From: Pelomonas cellulosilytica
Lineage (GTDB): Bacteria; Pseudomonadota; Gammaproteobacteria; Burkholderiales; Burkholderiaceae_C
Length of the DNA: 64,000 nt
Assembly: GCF_021353265.1 (NCBI RefSeq)
Contig: NZ_JAJTWU010000003.1
Span: 372,001-436,000, forward strand
Direction of reading: 5' to 3'
The translations under genes and the position numbers were made by a program. Within the stretch, counting starts at the first letter, position 1. The number at the start of each line of letters is the position of its first letter. Positions 1 to 10,291 of this stretch are shown piece by piece. A model generated the notes under the pieces. It ran no database searches and was not told where the DNA came from. It saw nothing but the letters and a program-made list of their open reading frames with translations.

Positions 1-240
1 GATGTCCTCGGCCCGCACCACGTCGACGATGCCCGACTCCTCGCGCTTCTTGTTCAGTGCACTCGCCAGCGAGGCGCGAATGCCAGTGATCGTGACAGTC
101 TCCAGCTGCTGGGAAGCCTTGTCCGCGGCAGCTGCGGGCTCCGCCTGGGCCCAGGCCGATGCAGCGGGCAGCGAGGCAAGGGCTACGGCAAGGGCCACCG
201 GGCTGAGGGCTGGACGGTGGGACGGACGGAATGCGGGCAT
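1..240 (-). CDS. TonB-dependent receptor, N-terminal part (runs off the window)
   Basis: Reading leftward from the ATG at 240, the frame stays open to the window edge. It encodes a Sec signal peptide (MPAFRPSHRP, then an Ala/Leu-rich core ending SAWAQA) followed by the start of a plug domain: LETVTITGIRASLASALNKK, then REESGIVDVVRAEDI. That opening is typical of the large TonB-dependent receptors that import oligosaccharides in Caulobacter, Xanthomonas and Burkholderiales. GGAG lies about 9 bases before the ATG. The gene diverges from the pectin operon, so outer-membrane uptake of pectin oligomers is the likely role (inference). About 80 codons are visible; the barrel is outside the window. 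Confidence 0.85.
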   Translation of the reverse strand, partial: MPAFRPSHRPALSPVALAVALASLPAASAWAQAEPAAAADKASQQLETVTITGIRASLASALNKKREESGIVDVVRAEDI

Positions 241-697
241 GGGTGTCTCCGGGTGTGGCCGCGTGGCTGGATTGGCCTGCGGCTCTGGGGGTTCTACTGA
301 AGGCCTACCCGGGCGCGCGAAGGGCACCCGTCGATCTTGAAAGCCGGCTCCGCTGCAGTGCGGGCGCCGGAAGGCCGCGGCTACCGCTAGCCACCGCGAC
401 ACGGGAACTCACGGCCAGCCAGGAAAGGCCGCCGGTCTGGCGCCTTAAGCACTCCCTGGAACGACGCTCACCGGGGTGAGCTTTCTGCTGGCTTGCATCG
501 CATGATAGGAGCAAGCTGGCAAAATCGGAACATCGGTTCACTAATTAGAAACCATGATTCCGCCAGTCGGCGAGGCCCCCTAAGCTTGGCCGACTTGAAA
601 TCTGGAACTGCGTTTCAAGAGCGAGCCGCAGCGACATCCAGCGCGCCATCCTCCCCCGGCTTCGCCCGGTTTTCAACACAACGAGTGCCCCCGCACC
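241..697. promoter_or_regulatory. Divergent intergenic region between the TonB receptor and kduD
   Basis: This 457-base stretch separates two divergent transcription units of the pectin locus and must hold both promoters. I see no convincing gene in it. The stretch near 510-555 is the most AT-rich part and contains the KdgR-box-like sequence listed separately. Confidence 0.6.
527..539. promoter_or_regulatory. Candidate KdgR operator
   Basis: The sequence GGAACATCGGTTC matches 11 of 13 positions of the enterobacterial KdgR core consensus RAAAYRYYRTTTY; the two mismatches are symmetric A-to-G and T-to-G changes. It has GAAC/GTTC arms around 4 bases. It lies between the divergent TonB-receptor and kduD genes, and a KdgR-like regulator is encoded about 9 kb downstream. 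The consensus is recalled from enterobacteria and the betaproteobacterial box may differ. Confidence 0.45.
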
Positions 698-709
698 GTG
701 GACAAAAAC

Positions 710-1471
710 ATGGTTCTTCACAATTTCAACCTGGCCGGCAAGACCGCCATCGTCACCGGCTGCAACACCGGCCTGGGCCAGGGCATGGCGCTGGCGCTGG
801 CTCAAGCGGGAGCCGACGTGGTCGGCGTCAACGTCACGGAACCGGACGAGACGCGCGCCGCCGTGGAGGCCCTGGGCCGCCGGTTCCTGGACCTGCGCGC
901 CAACCTGGGCGACGTGAGCTGCATCCCGGAGCTGGTCGCCCAGGCGAAGGCGCTGAACGGCGAGCTGCACATCCTCGTGAACAACGCCGGCATCATTCGC
1001 CGCGAGGACGCCATCAAGTTCTCCGAGGCTGACTGGGACGACGTGATGAACCTGAACCTGAAGTCGGTGTTCTTCCTGTCGCAAGCTGTCGCCAAGGTGT
1101 TCATGGCTCAGGGCCAAGGCGGCAAGATCGTCAACATCGCGTCGATGCTGAGCTTCCAGGGCGGCATCCGCGTACCCTCCTACACCGCAAGCAAGAGCGG
1201 CGTCATGGGCATCACGCGGCTGATGGCCAACGAATGGGCGCAGCACGGCATCAACGTCAACGCAATCGCCCCCGGCTACATGGCCACCAACAACACCGCC
1301 GCGCTGCGCGCCGACGAGCACCGTAACAACGCCATCCTGGAGCGCATCCCGGCGGGCCGCTGGGGCAAGCCGGAGGACCTGGCCGGCCCGGTCGTCTTCC
1401 TCGCGTCGAACGCGTCGGACTACGTCAACGGCTACACCATCGCCGTGGACGGCGGCTGGCTGGCGCGCTGA
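710..1471 (+). CDS. kduD: 2-dehydro-3-deoxy-D-gluconate 5-dehydrogenase (KduD)
   Basis: Short-chain dehydrogenase of the pectin pathway: it reduces 2,5-diketo-3-deoxygluconate to 2-keto-3-deoxygluconate with NAD(P)H. The Rossmann motif TGCNTGLGQGMAL starts near residue 16, with NNAG near 85 and the catalytic Ser plus YTASK near 140-155. TGCNTGLGQGMA is very close to E. coli KduD. I chose the ATG at 710 because the protein then starts MVLHNFNLAGKTAIVTG, aligning with known KduD, and is 253 residues like E. coli KduD. An in-frame GTG at 698 is possible; neither has a clear Shine-Dalgarno. It is the first gene of the pectin operon. No kduI is present in the window. Confidence 0.92.
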   Translation: MVLHNFNLAGKTAIVTGCNTGLGQGMALALAQAGADVVGVNVTEPDETRAAVEALGRRFLDLRANLGDVSCIPELVAQAKALNGELHILVNNAGIIRREDAIKFSEADWDDVMNLNLKSVFFLSQAVAKVFMAQGQGGKIVNIASMLSFQGGIRVPSYTASKSGVMGITRLMANEWAQHGINVNAIAPGYMATNNTAALRADEHRNNAILERIPAGRWGKPEDLAGPVVFLASNASDYVNGYTIAVDGGWLAR

Positions 1472-1478
1472 CCCGATA

Positions 1479-1498
1479 GGCCCGCCACGATGCGGGCC
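1479..1498 (+). other. Stem-loop between kduD and the first permease gene
   Basis: A perfect 7-bp inverted repeat GGCCCGC/GCGGGCC around 6 bases begins 8 bases after the kduD stop. There is no T-run, so it is more likely an mRNA-stabilising or processing hairpin than a terminator. The next gene has its own GAGGAG ribosome site. Confidence 0.45.
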
Positions 1499-1527
1499 CT
1501 CATAGCCACCGAGGAGACAACGGGGCG

Positions 1528-2412
1528 ATGTACGAAAACAAGAAACTGGGCTTCCTTTTCGTCCTGCCATTCGTGCTGGGCGTGCTGCTGTTCAAGCTCT
1601 TCCCCTTCGTGATGAGCTTCGCGCTCAGCTTCACGCAATACGACCTGATCGACCCACCCGAGTGGGTGGGCCTGCGCAACTACGAGGAGATGCTGGCCGG
1701 CGACCCACTGTTCCGCAAATCGCTGGGCGTCACGCTGACCTTCGCGCTGCTGGCCGTGCCGCTGCGCGTGGGCTTCGCGCTGGTCGTCGCGCAGGTGCTG
1801 AACTTCCGGCTCAAGGGCATCAACGCCTTCCGCGCAGCGTTCTACATCCCGTCCATCCTGGGCGGCTCCATCGCGGTCGCGGTGCTGTGGCGTTTCCTGT
1901 TTGCCAAGAACGGCCTCGTCAACATCATCCTGGCCAAGATCGGGCTGGACCCCATTACTTGGCTGGCCGACGAGCATTACTCGATGTGGACCATCGTGCT
2001 GCTGTTCACCTGGCAGTTCGGCTCGGCCTGCGTCATCTTCCTGGCCGCGCTGCAGAACGTGCCCAAGTCGCTGTACGAGGCTGCCGAGATCGACGGTGCC
2101 AGCGTCAACCAGCAGTTCTGGAAGATCACCGTGCCGCTGATCACGCCGGTCATCTTCTTCAACCTCATCATGCAGATGGTGCATGCGTTCCAGGAGTTCA
2201 ACGGCCCCTACCTCATCACAGAGGGCGGCCCGCTGCATTCCACCTACGTGCTGGCGCTCTACATCTACGACCAGAGCTTCCGCTTCTTCAACCTGGGCTA
2301 CGGCGCCGCGCTCTCCTGGGTGCTGTTCGCGCTCGTCGCCGGCCTCGCCGCCATCTCCTTCTGGAGCAGCAAGTACTGGGTCTTCTACGCCGGCGAAAAG
2401 GACAAGAAATGA
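1528..2412 (+). CDS. Sugar ABC transporter permease (MalF/TogM-type)
   Basis: Inner-membrane permease of a carbohydrate ABC importer, 294 residues. Hydrophobic segments are spread through the protein, starting with LGFLFVLPFVLGVLLFKLF. The EAA loop contacting the ATPase is seen near residues 185-205 (LYEAAEIDGASVNQQFWKIT). It starts 56 bases after kduD, with GAGGAG upstream, and its stop overlaps the next permease start (ATGA). With the enclosing pectin genes, oligogalacturonide import in the manner of TogMNAB is the likely job; the substrate is inferred from context. Confidence 0.9.
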   Translation: MYENKKLGFLFVLPFVLGVLLFKLFPFVMSFALSFTQYDLIDPPEWVGLRNYEEMLAGDPLFRKSLGVTLTFALLAVPLRVGFALVVAQVLNFRLKGINAFRAAFYIPSILGGSIAVAVLWRFLFAKNGLVNIILAKIGLDPITWLADEHYSMWTIVLLFTWQFGSACVIFLAALQNVPKSLYEAAEIDGASVNQQFWKITVPLITPVIFFNLIMQMVHAFQEFNGPYLITEGGPLHSTYVLALYIYDQSFRFFNLGYGAALSWVLFALVAGLAAISFWSSKYWVFYAGEKDKK

Positions 2413-3280
2413 GCGCCGCCGCTGACATCCAAGAACGCGCCGTCGGCGACGACGGCAAGACACCCTGGCTGCGCTACTTGATGCTGGGCGCCACGGCCAT
2501 CGTCATGCTGTACCCGCTGCTGTGGCTGGTGGGTGCGTCCTTCAAGAGCAACAGCGAGATCTTCACGTCGGCCGGCTTCTGGCCCAGCAAGTTCTCCCTC
2601 GACGCCTACGCGAAGGGCTGGAAGACCAGCACCGAATACACCTTCGCGACCTACTTCCTGAACAGCTTCCTCATCACCATCCCACGCATCATCGTCACGG
2701 TGATCTCCTGCGTGCTGGTGGCCTATGCGTTCGCGCGCTTTGAGTTCTGGGGCAAGAAGACCCTGTTCAGCATCATGGTCGGCACGATGATGCTGCCGCT
2801 GATCGTGCTGCGGCTGCCGCAGTACTTGGTGTTCCGCGAGCTGGGCTGGCTCGACAGCTACCTGCCGCTGATCGTGCCGTCGGCCTTCGCCACAGACACC
2901 TTCTTCGTGTTCATGCTGGTGCAGTTCCTCCGCGGCATTCCGCGTGACATGGAGGAGGCCGCGCTGATCGACGGCTGCAACGCGCTGCAGCTGCTGTGGC
3001 ACATCATCGTGCCGCTGCTGAAGCCCGCCATCATCAGCGTCATCGTGTTCCAGTTCATCTGGACGATGAACGATTTCATGGGCCCGTTGATCTACCTGGC
3101 CTCGGTCGAGAAATACCCGGTCAGCCTGGCGCTCAAGATGAGCATCGGCGCGACCGAGGAGGTCGAGTGGGCCAACGTCATCGCGATCTCGGTCGTCGCG
3201 CTGATCCCGTCCGTCGCGGTGTTCTTTGCCGCACAAAAACACTTCATCGAGGGCGCCACCAGCAGTGGCGTGAAGGGCTG

Positions 3281-3281
<1 letters not shown>
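2409..3281 (+). CDS. Sugar ABC transporter permease (MalG/TogN-type)
   Basis: Second inner-membrane permease of the importer, 290 residues starting MSAAADIQERAVGDDGK. I chose the ATG overlapping the stop of the preceding gene (ATGA). MalG-type features are YPLLWLVGASFKSN near the N-terminus and an EAA loop MEEAALIDGCNALQLLWHII near residues 180-200. The C-terminus AQKHFIEGATSSGVKG is the usual end for this family. It is translationally coupled on both sides. Confidence 0.9.
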
Positions 3282-4383
<1,102 letters not shown>

Positions 4384-4387
<4 letters not shown>

Positions 4388-5673
4388 GCCTGAGCCGACG
4401 CACCCTCCTCGCCAGCGCCGGCGCGCTGGCCGCGCCCTACGTCCACGCGCAAGACAAGCCCGTGCTGCGCTTTGCCTGGTGGGGCGGCGCGAGCCGACAC
4501 CAGGCCACGCTTGCCGCGCTGAAGGTCTTCGAGCAGCGCCATGGCGTGCGCGTGAAGGCCGAGTACATGGGCTTCAACGGTTATCTGGAGCGCCTGACGA
4601 CGCAGATCGCCGGCCGCTCCGAGCCGGACGTCATGCAGATCAACTGGGCCTGGCTGGCCATGTTCAGCAAGCGCGGCAACGGCTTCACGGACCTGAACAG
4701 CCTCGGCAAGGAGCTCGCGCTCGACCAGTTCACCGACGACGACCTCGCCTACGGCCGCGTGCAGGGCAAGCTCAACGCGCTGCCCACGTCGTTCACTGCG
4801 CGCATCTTCCTGTGGAACCAGACAGCCTTCGGCCGCGCCGGCGTGAAGCTGCCCGAGACCTGGGACGAGCTCTTCGCCGCCGGCCCCGCCTTCCGCGCCA
4901 GGCTGGGCGACAGCGCCTACCCGCTGGACGGCGAGCTGTACGACATGATCCTGCTGTCGCAGACTCTCATCCAGCAACGACACGGCACCCCCTTCGTGGA
5001 CCCGGCCCGCCCGCGCGTGGCGATGAGCCCCGCCGCCGCGCTGGACTGGGTGAAGGCGTACAAGCGCCTCGTCGGCGAGCACGTCGCCACGCCGCTGCCG
5101 CTGCGGGCCAGCCTCGGCGGCGCCGAGAAGCCCACCGAGCAGCAGCCCGACTGGGTTGCCGGCCGCTGGGCCGGCAACTACACCTGGGATTCGGTCATCG
5201 GCCTGCGCGGCTCCACGCTGGCGCCCGGCGAGAAGCTCGCGCTGGGCGCCTTCCCGATGCTTGACGGCAGCCGCGACAGCGGCCTGTTCGGCCGGCCGAC
5301 GGTGATGTACACCATAGGCCGCAACTGCAAGCAGCCCGAACTGGCCGCCAAGCTGATGAACTTCCTGCTGACCGACCCTGAGGCCGCCCGGCTGCTGGGC
5401 CGCACCCGCGGCCTGCCCAGCGCCCGCTCGGCGCTGGCCGTGCTGCAGCAGGCCGGCGGCCTGCCACCGCTGGAACTCGCCGCGCACGACCAGATCCAGG
5501 CCCAGCGCGACGCCGGCCGGCTCATCCGCCCGGCACCGCTGTTCGAGCACGCACGCTTCCAGAAGTTCATGCGCGAGGTTTTCGAAACCGTCGCCTATGA
5601 CAAGACCACCGACGCCGATGCGGCCCGCCGCCTTGTCGAAGAAGGCAACGCGCTTTTGCAGAGGATCCACTGA
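4384..5673 (+). CDS. Extracellular solute-binding protein, family 1 (TogB-like)
   Basis: 429-residue periplasmic binding protein of the ABC importer. The N-terminus SLSRRTLLASAGALAAPYVH, followed by AQD, is a twin-arginine-type signal with a probable cleavage after HAQ. The mature part begins VLRFAWWGGASRHQATLAAL and carries the DVMQINWAWLAMF segment common in family 1 sugar-binding proteins. Its position between the ATPase and ogl supports oligogalacturonate binding (inference). The ATGA overlap with the ATPase indicates coupled translation. Confidence 0.9.
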
Positions 5674-5778
5674 ATGATTCGGCCCCTCGCCCAGGCCCGC
5701 GCCGCTGAACGCGCGCGCCTGGTCGATCCCCCGTGGGGACGCGATGCTCACGGCATCAAGCCACGAGCCCATCGCCTG

Positions 5779-5815
5779 ACGGGCCCGCGTGGGAGCAGCC
5801 CGGCGCCGGGCCCGT
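5779..5815 (+). other. Inverted repeat upstream of ogl
   Basis: Perfect 8-base arms ACGGGCCC/GGGCCCGT flank a 21-base GC-rich interior in the 181-base gap between the binding-protein gene and ogl, the only large gap inside the operon. No T-run follows. It could be an mRNA-processing or stability element; nothing else is evident in this gap apart from an AAGGA ribosome site at about 5842. Confidence 0.35.
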
Positions 5816-5854
5816 ATGAGTACACAGCGGCGCAAGGCGCCAAGGACCACTGAG

Positions 5855-7033
5855 ATGAAAGCCACCGAACGCAAGTTTGAGTTCCTGACCCGCGAAGACC
5901 CCGACACCGGCGCGCGCGTCACGCGGCTGACGCCGCCGGACGTCACCTGCCACCGCAACTACTTCTACCAAAAGTGCCTCACGAACGACGGCAGCAAGCT
6001 GATGTTCGGCGGTGAGTTCGGCCCCGAACCCAGCCCCAACTGGAATCTTCACCTGCTGGACCTGCCGTCCCAGACCGCCATTCAGCTGACCGAAGGCGCG
6101 CGCGAGAACACCTTCGGCGCGTTCATGAGCCCCGACGACCGCTTCGTGTACTTCGTGCGCGGCGACCGCAACCTGATCCGCCTGGAGATCGCCACGCTGA
6201 AGGAAGAAGTCGTCTACGTCGTGCCCGAGGGCTGGGTGGGCTACGGCACCTGGGTAGCCAACAGTGCCTGCACGAAGATGGTCGGCATCGAGATCGCCGC
6301 GGCCGACTGGTTCCCGCTGAACACCTGGCAGAAGTTCAACGAGATGTTCCACAAGAAGCCGCTGTGCCGGCTGTTCAGCGTGGACCTGGAAGGGCCGAGA
6401 CAGGGCCAGCGCACCGTCATCCTTGAACAGCGCGGCTGGCTGGGCCACCCGCAGTACCGGCCGTTCGACGACAACACCGTCGCCTACTGCCACGAAGGCC
6501 CGCACGACCTCATCGACGCGCGCATGTGGTTCATCAACGAGGACGGCACGAACCGCCGCTGCGGCAAGGCCCACGAGGCCGGCGAGAGCTGCACGCACGA
6601 GTTCTGGGTGCCGGATGGCAGCGCGATGATCTACGTCAGCTACCGCCACGACTCGCCGGACCGCTGGATCTGCAGCCTCGACCCCGTCACGCTGGAGAAC
6701 CGCGTGCTGATGACGATGCCGCAGTGCTCGCACCTGATGAGCAACTTTGATGGCAGCCTCATCGTCGGCGACGGTTGCGGCAAGGCCAGCGGCGACAGCA
6801 GCGCCAGCAACGCGATGCTGGTGGGGGACCCCTACCTGCACCTCTTCGACCTGAAGGCCGGCACGCACCGCCCGATCGCCCGCCACGACAGCGGCTGGGA
6901 TGTCTACAAGGACAGCCGCCAAGTCACCCACCCGCACCCGAGCTTCACGCCGGACGGCAAACAGGTGCTCTACAGCTGCGACGCCGAACGCGCGCAAAGC
7001 GTGGAGCCCGCGCTGTACCTGGCCGACCTGTGA
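5855..7033 (+). CDS. ogl: Oligogalacturonate lyase (PL22)
   Basis: Cytoplasmic beta-propeller lyase that splits saturated and unsaturated di/trigalacturonates into monomers entering the KduI/KduD route. It is 392 residues, close to the roughly 388 of Dickeya Ogl. Typical segments are TCHRNYFYQKCLTNDGSKL, FGAFMSPDDRFVYFVRGDR, YCHEGPHDLIDARMWFI and DSSASNAMLVGDPYLHLFDL. The conserved His-rich metal-site region (HEAGESCTHEFW, SHLMSNFDGS) is visible. The ATG at 5855 is chosen for the AAGGA about 9 bases upstream. There is no signal peptide, in keeping with cytoplasmic action. The stop overlaps the next start. Confidence 0.93.
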   Translation: MKATERKFEFLTREDPDTGARVTRLTPPDVTCHRNYFYQKCLTNDGSKLMFGGEFGPEPSPNWNLHLLDLPSQTAIQLTEGARENTFGAFMSPDDRFVYFVRGDRNLIRLEIATLKEEVVYVVPEGWVGYGTWVANSACTKMVGIEIAAADWFPLNTWQKFNEMFHKKPLCRLFSVDLEGPRQGQRTVILEQRGWLGHPQYRPFDDNTVAYCHEGPHDLIDARMWFINEDGTNRRCGKAHEAGESCTHEFWVPDGSAMIYVSYRHDSPDRWICSLDPVTLENRVLMTMPQCSHLMSNFDGSLIVGDGCGKASGDSSASNAMLVGDPYLHLFDLKAGTHRPIARHDSGWDVYKDSRQVTHPHPSFTPDGKQVLYSCDAERAQSVEPALYLADL

Positions 7034-8124
7034 AGCTCGCGCTGGCCCTGGCCGGTGTGCTCGTGCTGACAGCCGCGCAAGGCCAGGGCCGGCCACAGCT
7101 CAGCGCCGAGCGGGCCGCCGCGCACACGGTGGCAGCCTACCTCGCCGACTGGCAGCCCGCGCCGCTGGCCGACCTCGGCGCCGCCACGCCCGACCTCGTC
7201 GTGCGGCCGGGCGACAGCCTGCAGGCCGCCATCGACGCGGTGCCGGCTGCGGGCGCCAGCAGCCGTCGCTGGGTCGTGCAATTGCTGCCGGGCGTCTACC
7301 GCGAGCGCGTCTGCATCCGCGGCAAGGCGCCGCTGGCGCTGGCCGGCTCGCCGCTGGATCCGGGCGCCGTCGTCATCGTCGATGGCCGCTACAACGCCCA
7401 GCCCAAGCCGGAGGGCCAGCCGGCCCATCCCTGCCAGCCGGATCTGCACACCTCCACGCACGGCACGCCCGGCAGCAGCACGGTCATGGTGTTCAGCGAC
7501 GACGTGCAGCTGCTGCACCTGACCATCGCCAACGACGCGCTGGACGGCGTGCGCCAAGGTCAAGGCTACCCGCCCGGCGCGGGTGAAGCCGGCGGGGCCC
7601 AGGCCGTCGCGCTGACCGTCGCCGGCGACCGCATCCAGCTCGACGGCGTGCGGCTGCTTGGCCACCAGGACACCTTCTTCGCCCGCCGCCCCGAGCCCGG
7701 CCGGGCGGGGCGCGTGCTGGTGCGCCACAGCCTGATCGCCGGCGACGTGGACTTCATCTTCGGCGACGCGACCCTCGTCGTGCAGCACAGCACCGTGCTG
7801 AGCCGCACCGGCCGGCGAACACCGGGCGAGCGCGGCATCGTGCTGGCCCCCAGCACGGCGGCTGGCCAGCCCCAGGGCTTTCTCGTCACCGACAGCCGCC
7901 TCATCGCCGAACCGGGCGTGGCGCCCGGCAGCGTCGCGCTGGGGCGGGCCTGGGACGCCGGCGTCAAGCCCGGCACGTGGCAGGCCGGCACCAGCCCCAA
8001 CGGCCACGCCCTCGTGCGCGACAGCGAGCTCGGCGCGCACCTGGCGCCCTGGGTGGCCAGCACGTCGCGCCGCCCCTTCGACCCCGCGACAAACCGCCTC
8101 GCCGAATTCAACAATCGCCCATGA
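7030..8124 (+). CDS. Pectinesterase (pectin methylesterase, CE8)
   Basis: Secreted enzyme that removes methyl esters from pectin, making it accessible to pectate lyase. It is 364 residues with a GTG start overlapping the ogl stop and a signal peptide KLALALAGVLVLTAAQGQG. Family motifs are present: VRPGDSLQAAIDAVP at the start of the beta-helix, GHQDTFF with the first catalytic Asp, DVDFIFG with the second, and LGRAW with the substrate-binding Arg/Trp. It is translationally coupled to pectate lyase (ATGA overlap). Confidence 0.93.
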   Translation: MKLALALAGVLVLTAAQGQGRPQLSAERAAAHTVAAYLADWQPAPLADLGAATPDLVVRPGDSLQAAIDAVPAAGASSRRWVVQLLPGVYRERVCIRGKAPLALAGSPLDPGAVVIVDGRYNAQPKPEGQPAHPCQPDLHTSTHGTPGSSTVMVFSDDVQLLHLTIANDALDGVRQGQGYPPGAGEAGGAQAVALTVAGDRIQLDGVRLLGHQDTFFARRPEPGRAGRVLVRHSLIAGDVDFIFGDATLVVQHSTVLSRTGRRTPGERGIVLAPSTAAGQPQGFLVTDSRLIAEPGVAPGSVALGRAWDAGVKPGTWQAGTSPNGHALVRDSELGAHLAPWVASTSRRPFDPATNRLAEFNNRP

Positions 8125-9380
8125 CGACACGCCGCACCCTCCTCGCCTTCGCCGGCACCGCGCCTTTGTGGCTGGCCGGCTGCGCCACCCCTGCCGCCGC
8201 GGCGGAGAGCCCGCTGGGCTGGGCCGGCATCGGCCCGACGACCGGCGGCGCCGGCGCCCGGCCCGAGCATGTGTTCGACGTGCACGACCGCGCCGGGCTG
8301 GACGCCGCGCTGCGCCTGGGCGACACGCCCAAGATCATCCGCGTCCATCGCTTCATCAACCTGTGCCCCGGCAGCGCCGACGACTACCGCGACCCGGCCT
8401 TCGACGCCGATGCCTTCGACCGCGCCTTCGACCCGGCCACCTGGGGCCGCGACGACCCGCGCGGTCCGCTGGAGGAGGCACGCAAGCGCTCGGCCAGACG
8501 CCAGGCTGCCATGGCCCAGGTGCATCTGCCGTCCAACACCACCCTCGTCGGCGCGGCACCGGGCGCCGGCTTCGAGCGCGGCGGTTTCATGCTGGAGCGC
8601 GTGGCCAACATCGTCATCCGCGACCTGCGCTTCGCGGATGCCTACGATCACTTTCCCGAATGGCAGCCGCGCGACAACGGCCACGGCGAGTGGAACTCGG
8701 AGTACGACAACGTCTCGCTGCGCAACGCCGAGCGGGTGTGGGTGGATCACTGTCACTTCGACGACGGCAACCGTCCCGACAAGCTGGAGCCCGTCCGCCT
8801 GGGCCAGCGCGTCCAGCACCACGACGGCCTGCTCGACATCACCAACGGCAGCGACCTCGTCACCGTGTCCTGGTGCCGCTTCCAGGCCCATGACAAGACC
8901 ATGCTGATCGGCAGCGGCGATGGCAAGACCAGCGACGAAGGCAAGCTGCGCGTGACACTGCATCACAACCATTTCCACGGCTGCAAGGAGCGCACGCCGC
9001 GCGTGCGTTACGGCCGCGTGCACGTCGTGGCCAACCTGTTCAGCGCGGACCGCGCCGAGGACTTCGGCTACAGCCTCGGGCTGGGCATGCATTCGCGGCT
9101 AGTGGCCGAGCACAACCGCTGGGAACTGCCCGACTCCGTCACGGCCGACCAGCTCATCCGCCGCCTCAAGGGCAGCGGCCTCGTCGACCGCGACAGCCGG
9201 CTCAACGGCCACCCGGTGGACCTGCTGGCCGCCTGGCAGGCGGCCCATCCGGGCGAGCTGCTCGCCGCCGACGTGGGCTGGCGGCCCGATGCGTCTTACA
9301 ACGCGGTGGCGCTGCGCCCCGCCGACCTCGATCATCTTGCTGACCAAATTCGGGCCGGTGCCGGCCCCCGCCGCGCCTGA
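8121..9380 (+). CDS. Pectate lyase (PL1 family)
   Basis: 419-residue right-handed beta-helix lyase cleaving polygalacturonate. The N-terminus TTRRTLLAFAGTAPLWLAGC combines a twin-arginine-like motif with a lipobox (LAGC), so the enzyme may be a lipoprotein. PL1 signatures are WVDHCHFDDGNR, DGLLDITNGSDLVTVSWCRF, LRVTLHHNHF and ERTPRVRYGRVHVVANLF; the Arg-Pro-Arg context of the last holds the catalytic Arg. It is the last gene of the overlapping series, 44 bases before the regulator. Confidence 0.93.
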   Translation: MTTRRTLLAFAGTAPLWLAGCATPAAAAESPLGWAGIGPTTGGAGARPEHVFDVHDRAGLDAALRLGDTPKIIRVHRFINLCPGSADDYRDPAFDADAFDRAFDPATWGRDDPRGPLEEARKRSARRQAAMAQVHLPSNTTLVGAAPGAGFERGGFMLERVANIVIRDLRFADAYDHFPEWQPRDNGHGEWNSEYDNVSLRNAERVWVDHCHFDDGNRPDKLEPVRLGQRVQHHDGLLDITNGSDLVTVSWCRFQAHDKTMLIGSGDGKTSDEGKLRVTLHHNHFHGCKERTPRVRYGRVHVVANLFSADRAEDFGYSLGLGMHSRLVAEHNRWELPDSVTADQLIRRLKGSGLVDRDSRLNGHPVDLLAAWQAAHPGELLAADVGWRPDASYNAVALRPADLDHLADQIRAGAGPRRA

Positions 9381-9424
9381 GCGAAAATCTCGGAACTGAA
9401 ACAAGCGCCCGAAAGAACCGGAAC

Positions 9425-10231
9425 ATGGATGACGACATTGGCGATTCGAAGCAGCCGGAGTCGGTTGCCGCGGTGCTCAAGGTGTTCGCCATCCTGAACG
9501 CGCTGGGCGAACGCAGCGACATCGGCATCACCGACCTGTCCGTGCGGCTGGCCATGCCCAAGGCCACGGTCTACCGCTTTCTGCAGACGATGAAGAGCCT
9601 GGGCTACGTGCGCCAGGAGGCCGACAGCGAGCGGTACGGGCTGTCGATGCGCATGTTCGAGCTGGGCGCCAAGGCGCTGCCGTCGCCCGAACTGATCGAC
9701 CTGGCCAAGCACCACATGCAGATGCTGGCCGACGCCACCGGCGAGACGGTCCACCTGGGCAGCCTCATCGACAGCGAGATCATCTACATCCACAAGGTCG
9801 ACTCGCGCCACATGCTGGGAATGTATTCACGTATCGGCCGCCGCGCGCCACTGCACTGCACGGCCATCGGCAAGGTGCTGATGGCCTGGGAGCATCCCGC
9901 GCGCCGCGACCGCATCCTCGACGGCGCCGAGTTCAAGCGCTTCCGCGACAAGACCATCACCGAGCGCACCGCCTTCCTCGCCGAACTGGCCACCGTCAAG
10001 GCCCAGGGTTATGGCGAAGACCGCGAGGAGTTCGACGACCACATCCGCTGCCTGGGCGTGCCTATCTTCGACCGGCTGGGCCAGCCCATCGCCGGCATGA
10101 GCGTGTCTTTCCCCACGTTCCGCTTCGACGAGGCCAAGGCGCCCGAGGTCGTCAAGCAGTTGCAAACCGCCAGCCGCGACATCTCCGAGAAGCTGGGCTG
10201 CACCAGCTACCCGATCGCGATCGCCGGCTGA
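9425..10231 (+). CDS. kdgR: IclR-family transcriptional regulator, KdgR-like
   Basis: 268-residue regulator: a winged helix-turn-helix (about 12-75; IGITDLSVRLAMPKATVYRF) followed by an IclR effector domain (about 90-260). The recognition helix and VHLGSLIDSEIIYIHKVDSR, SRIGRRAPLHCTAIGKVLMA and EEFDDHIRCLGVPIFD resemble KdgR, the 2-keto-3-deoxygluconate-responsive repressor of pectin genes. Its position at the end of the pectin operon supports that role. It sits close enough to be co-transcribed, but the gap is AT-richer and may hold its own promoter. Confidence 0.85.
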   Translation: MDDDIGDSKQPESVAAVLKVFAILNALGERSDIGITDLSVRLAMPKATVYRFLQTMKSLGYVRQEADSERYGLSMRMFELGAKALPSPELIDLAKHHMQMLADATGETVHLGSLIDSEIIYIHKVDSRHMLGMYSRIGRRAPLHCTAIGKVLMAWEHPARRDRILDGAEFKRFRDKTITERTAFLAELATVKAQGYGEDREEFDDHIRCLGVPIFDRLGQPIAGMSVSFPTFRFDEAKAPEVVKQLQTASRDISEKLGCTSYPIAIAG

Positions 10232-10291
10232 CGGTCTCGCCGGTCGTCGGGGTGCTCCAATGCGGGGCTCCATGTCCCCCCGCCGACCGCC

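Noticed and set aside
698..709. GTG start for kduD at 698
   Set aside because: The ATG at 710 aligns with the N-terminus and exact length of known KduD; the GTG adds residues not seen in the family.
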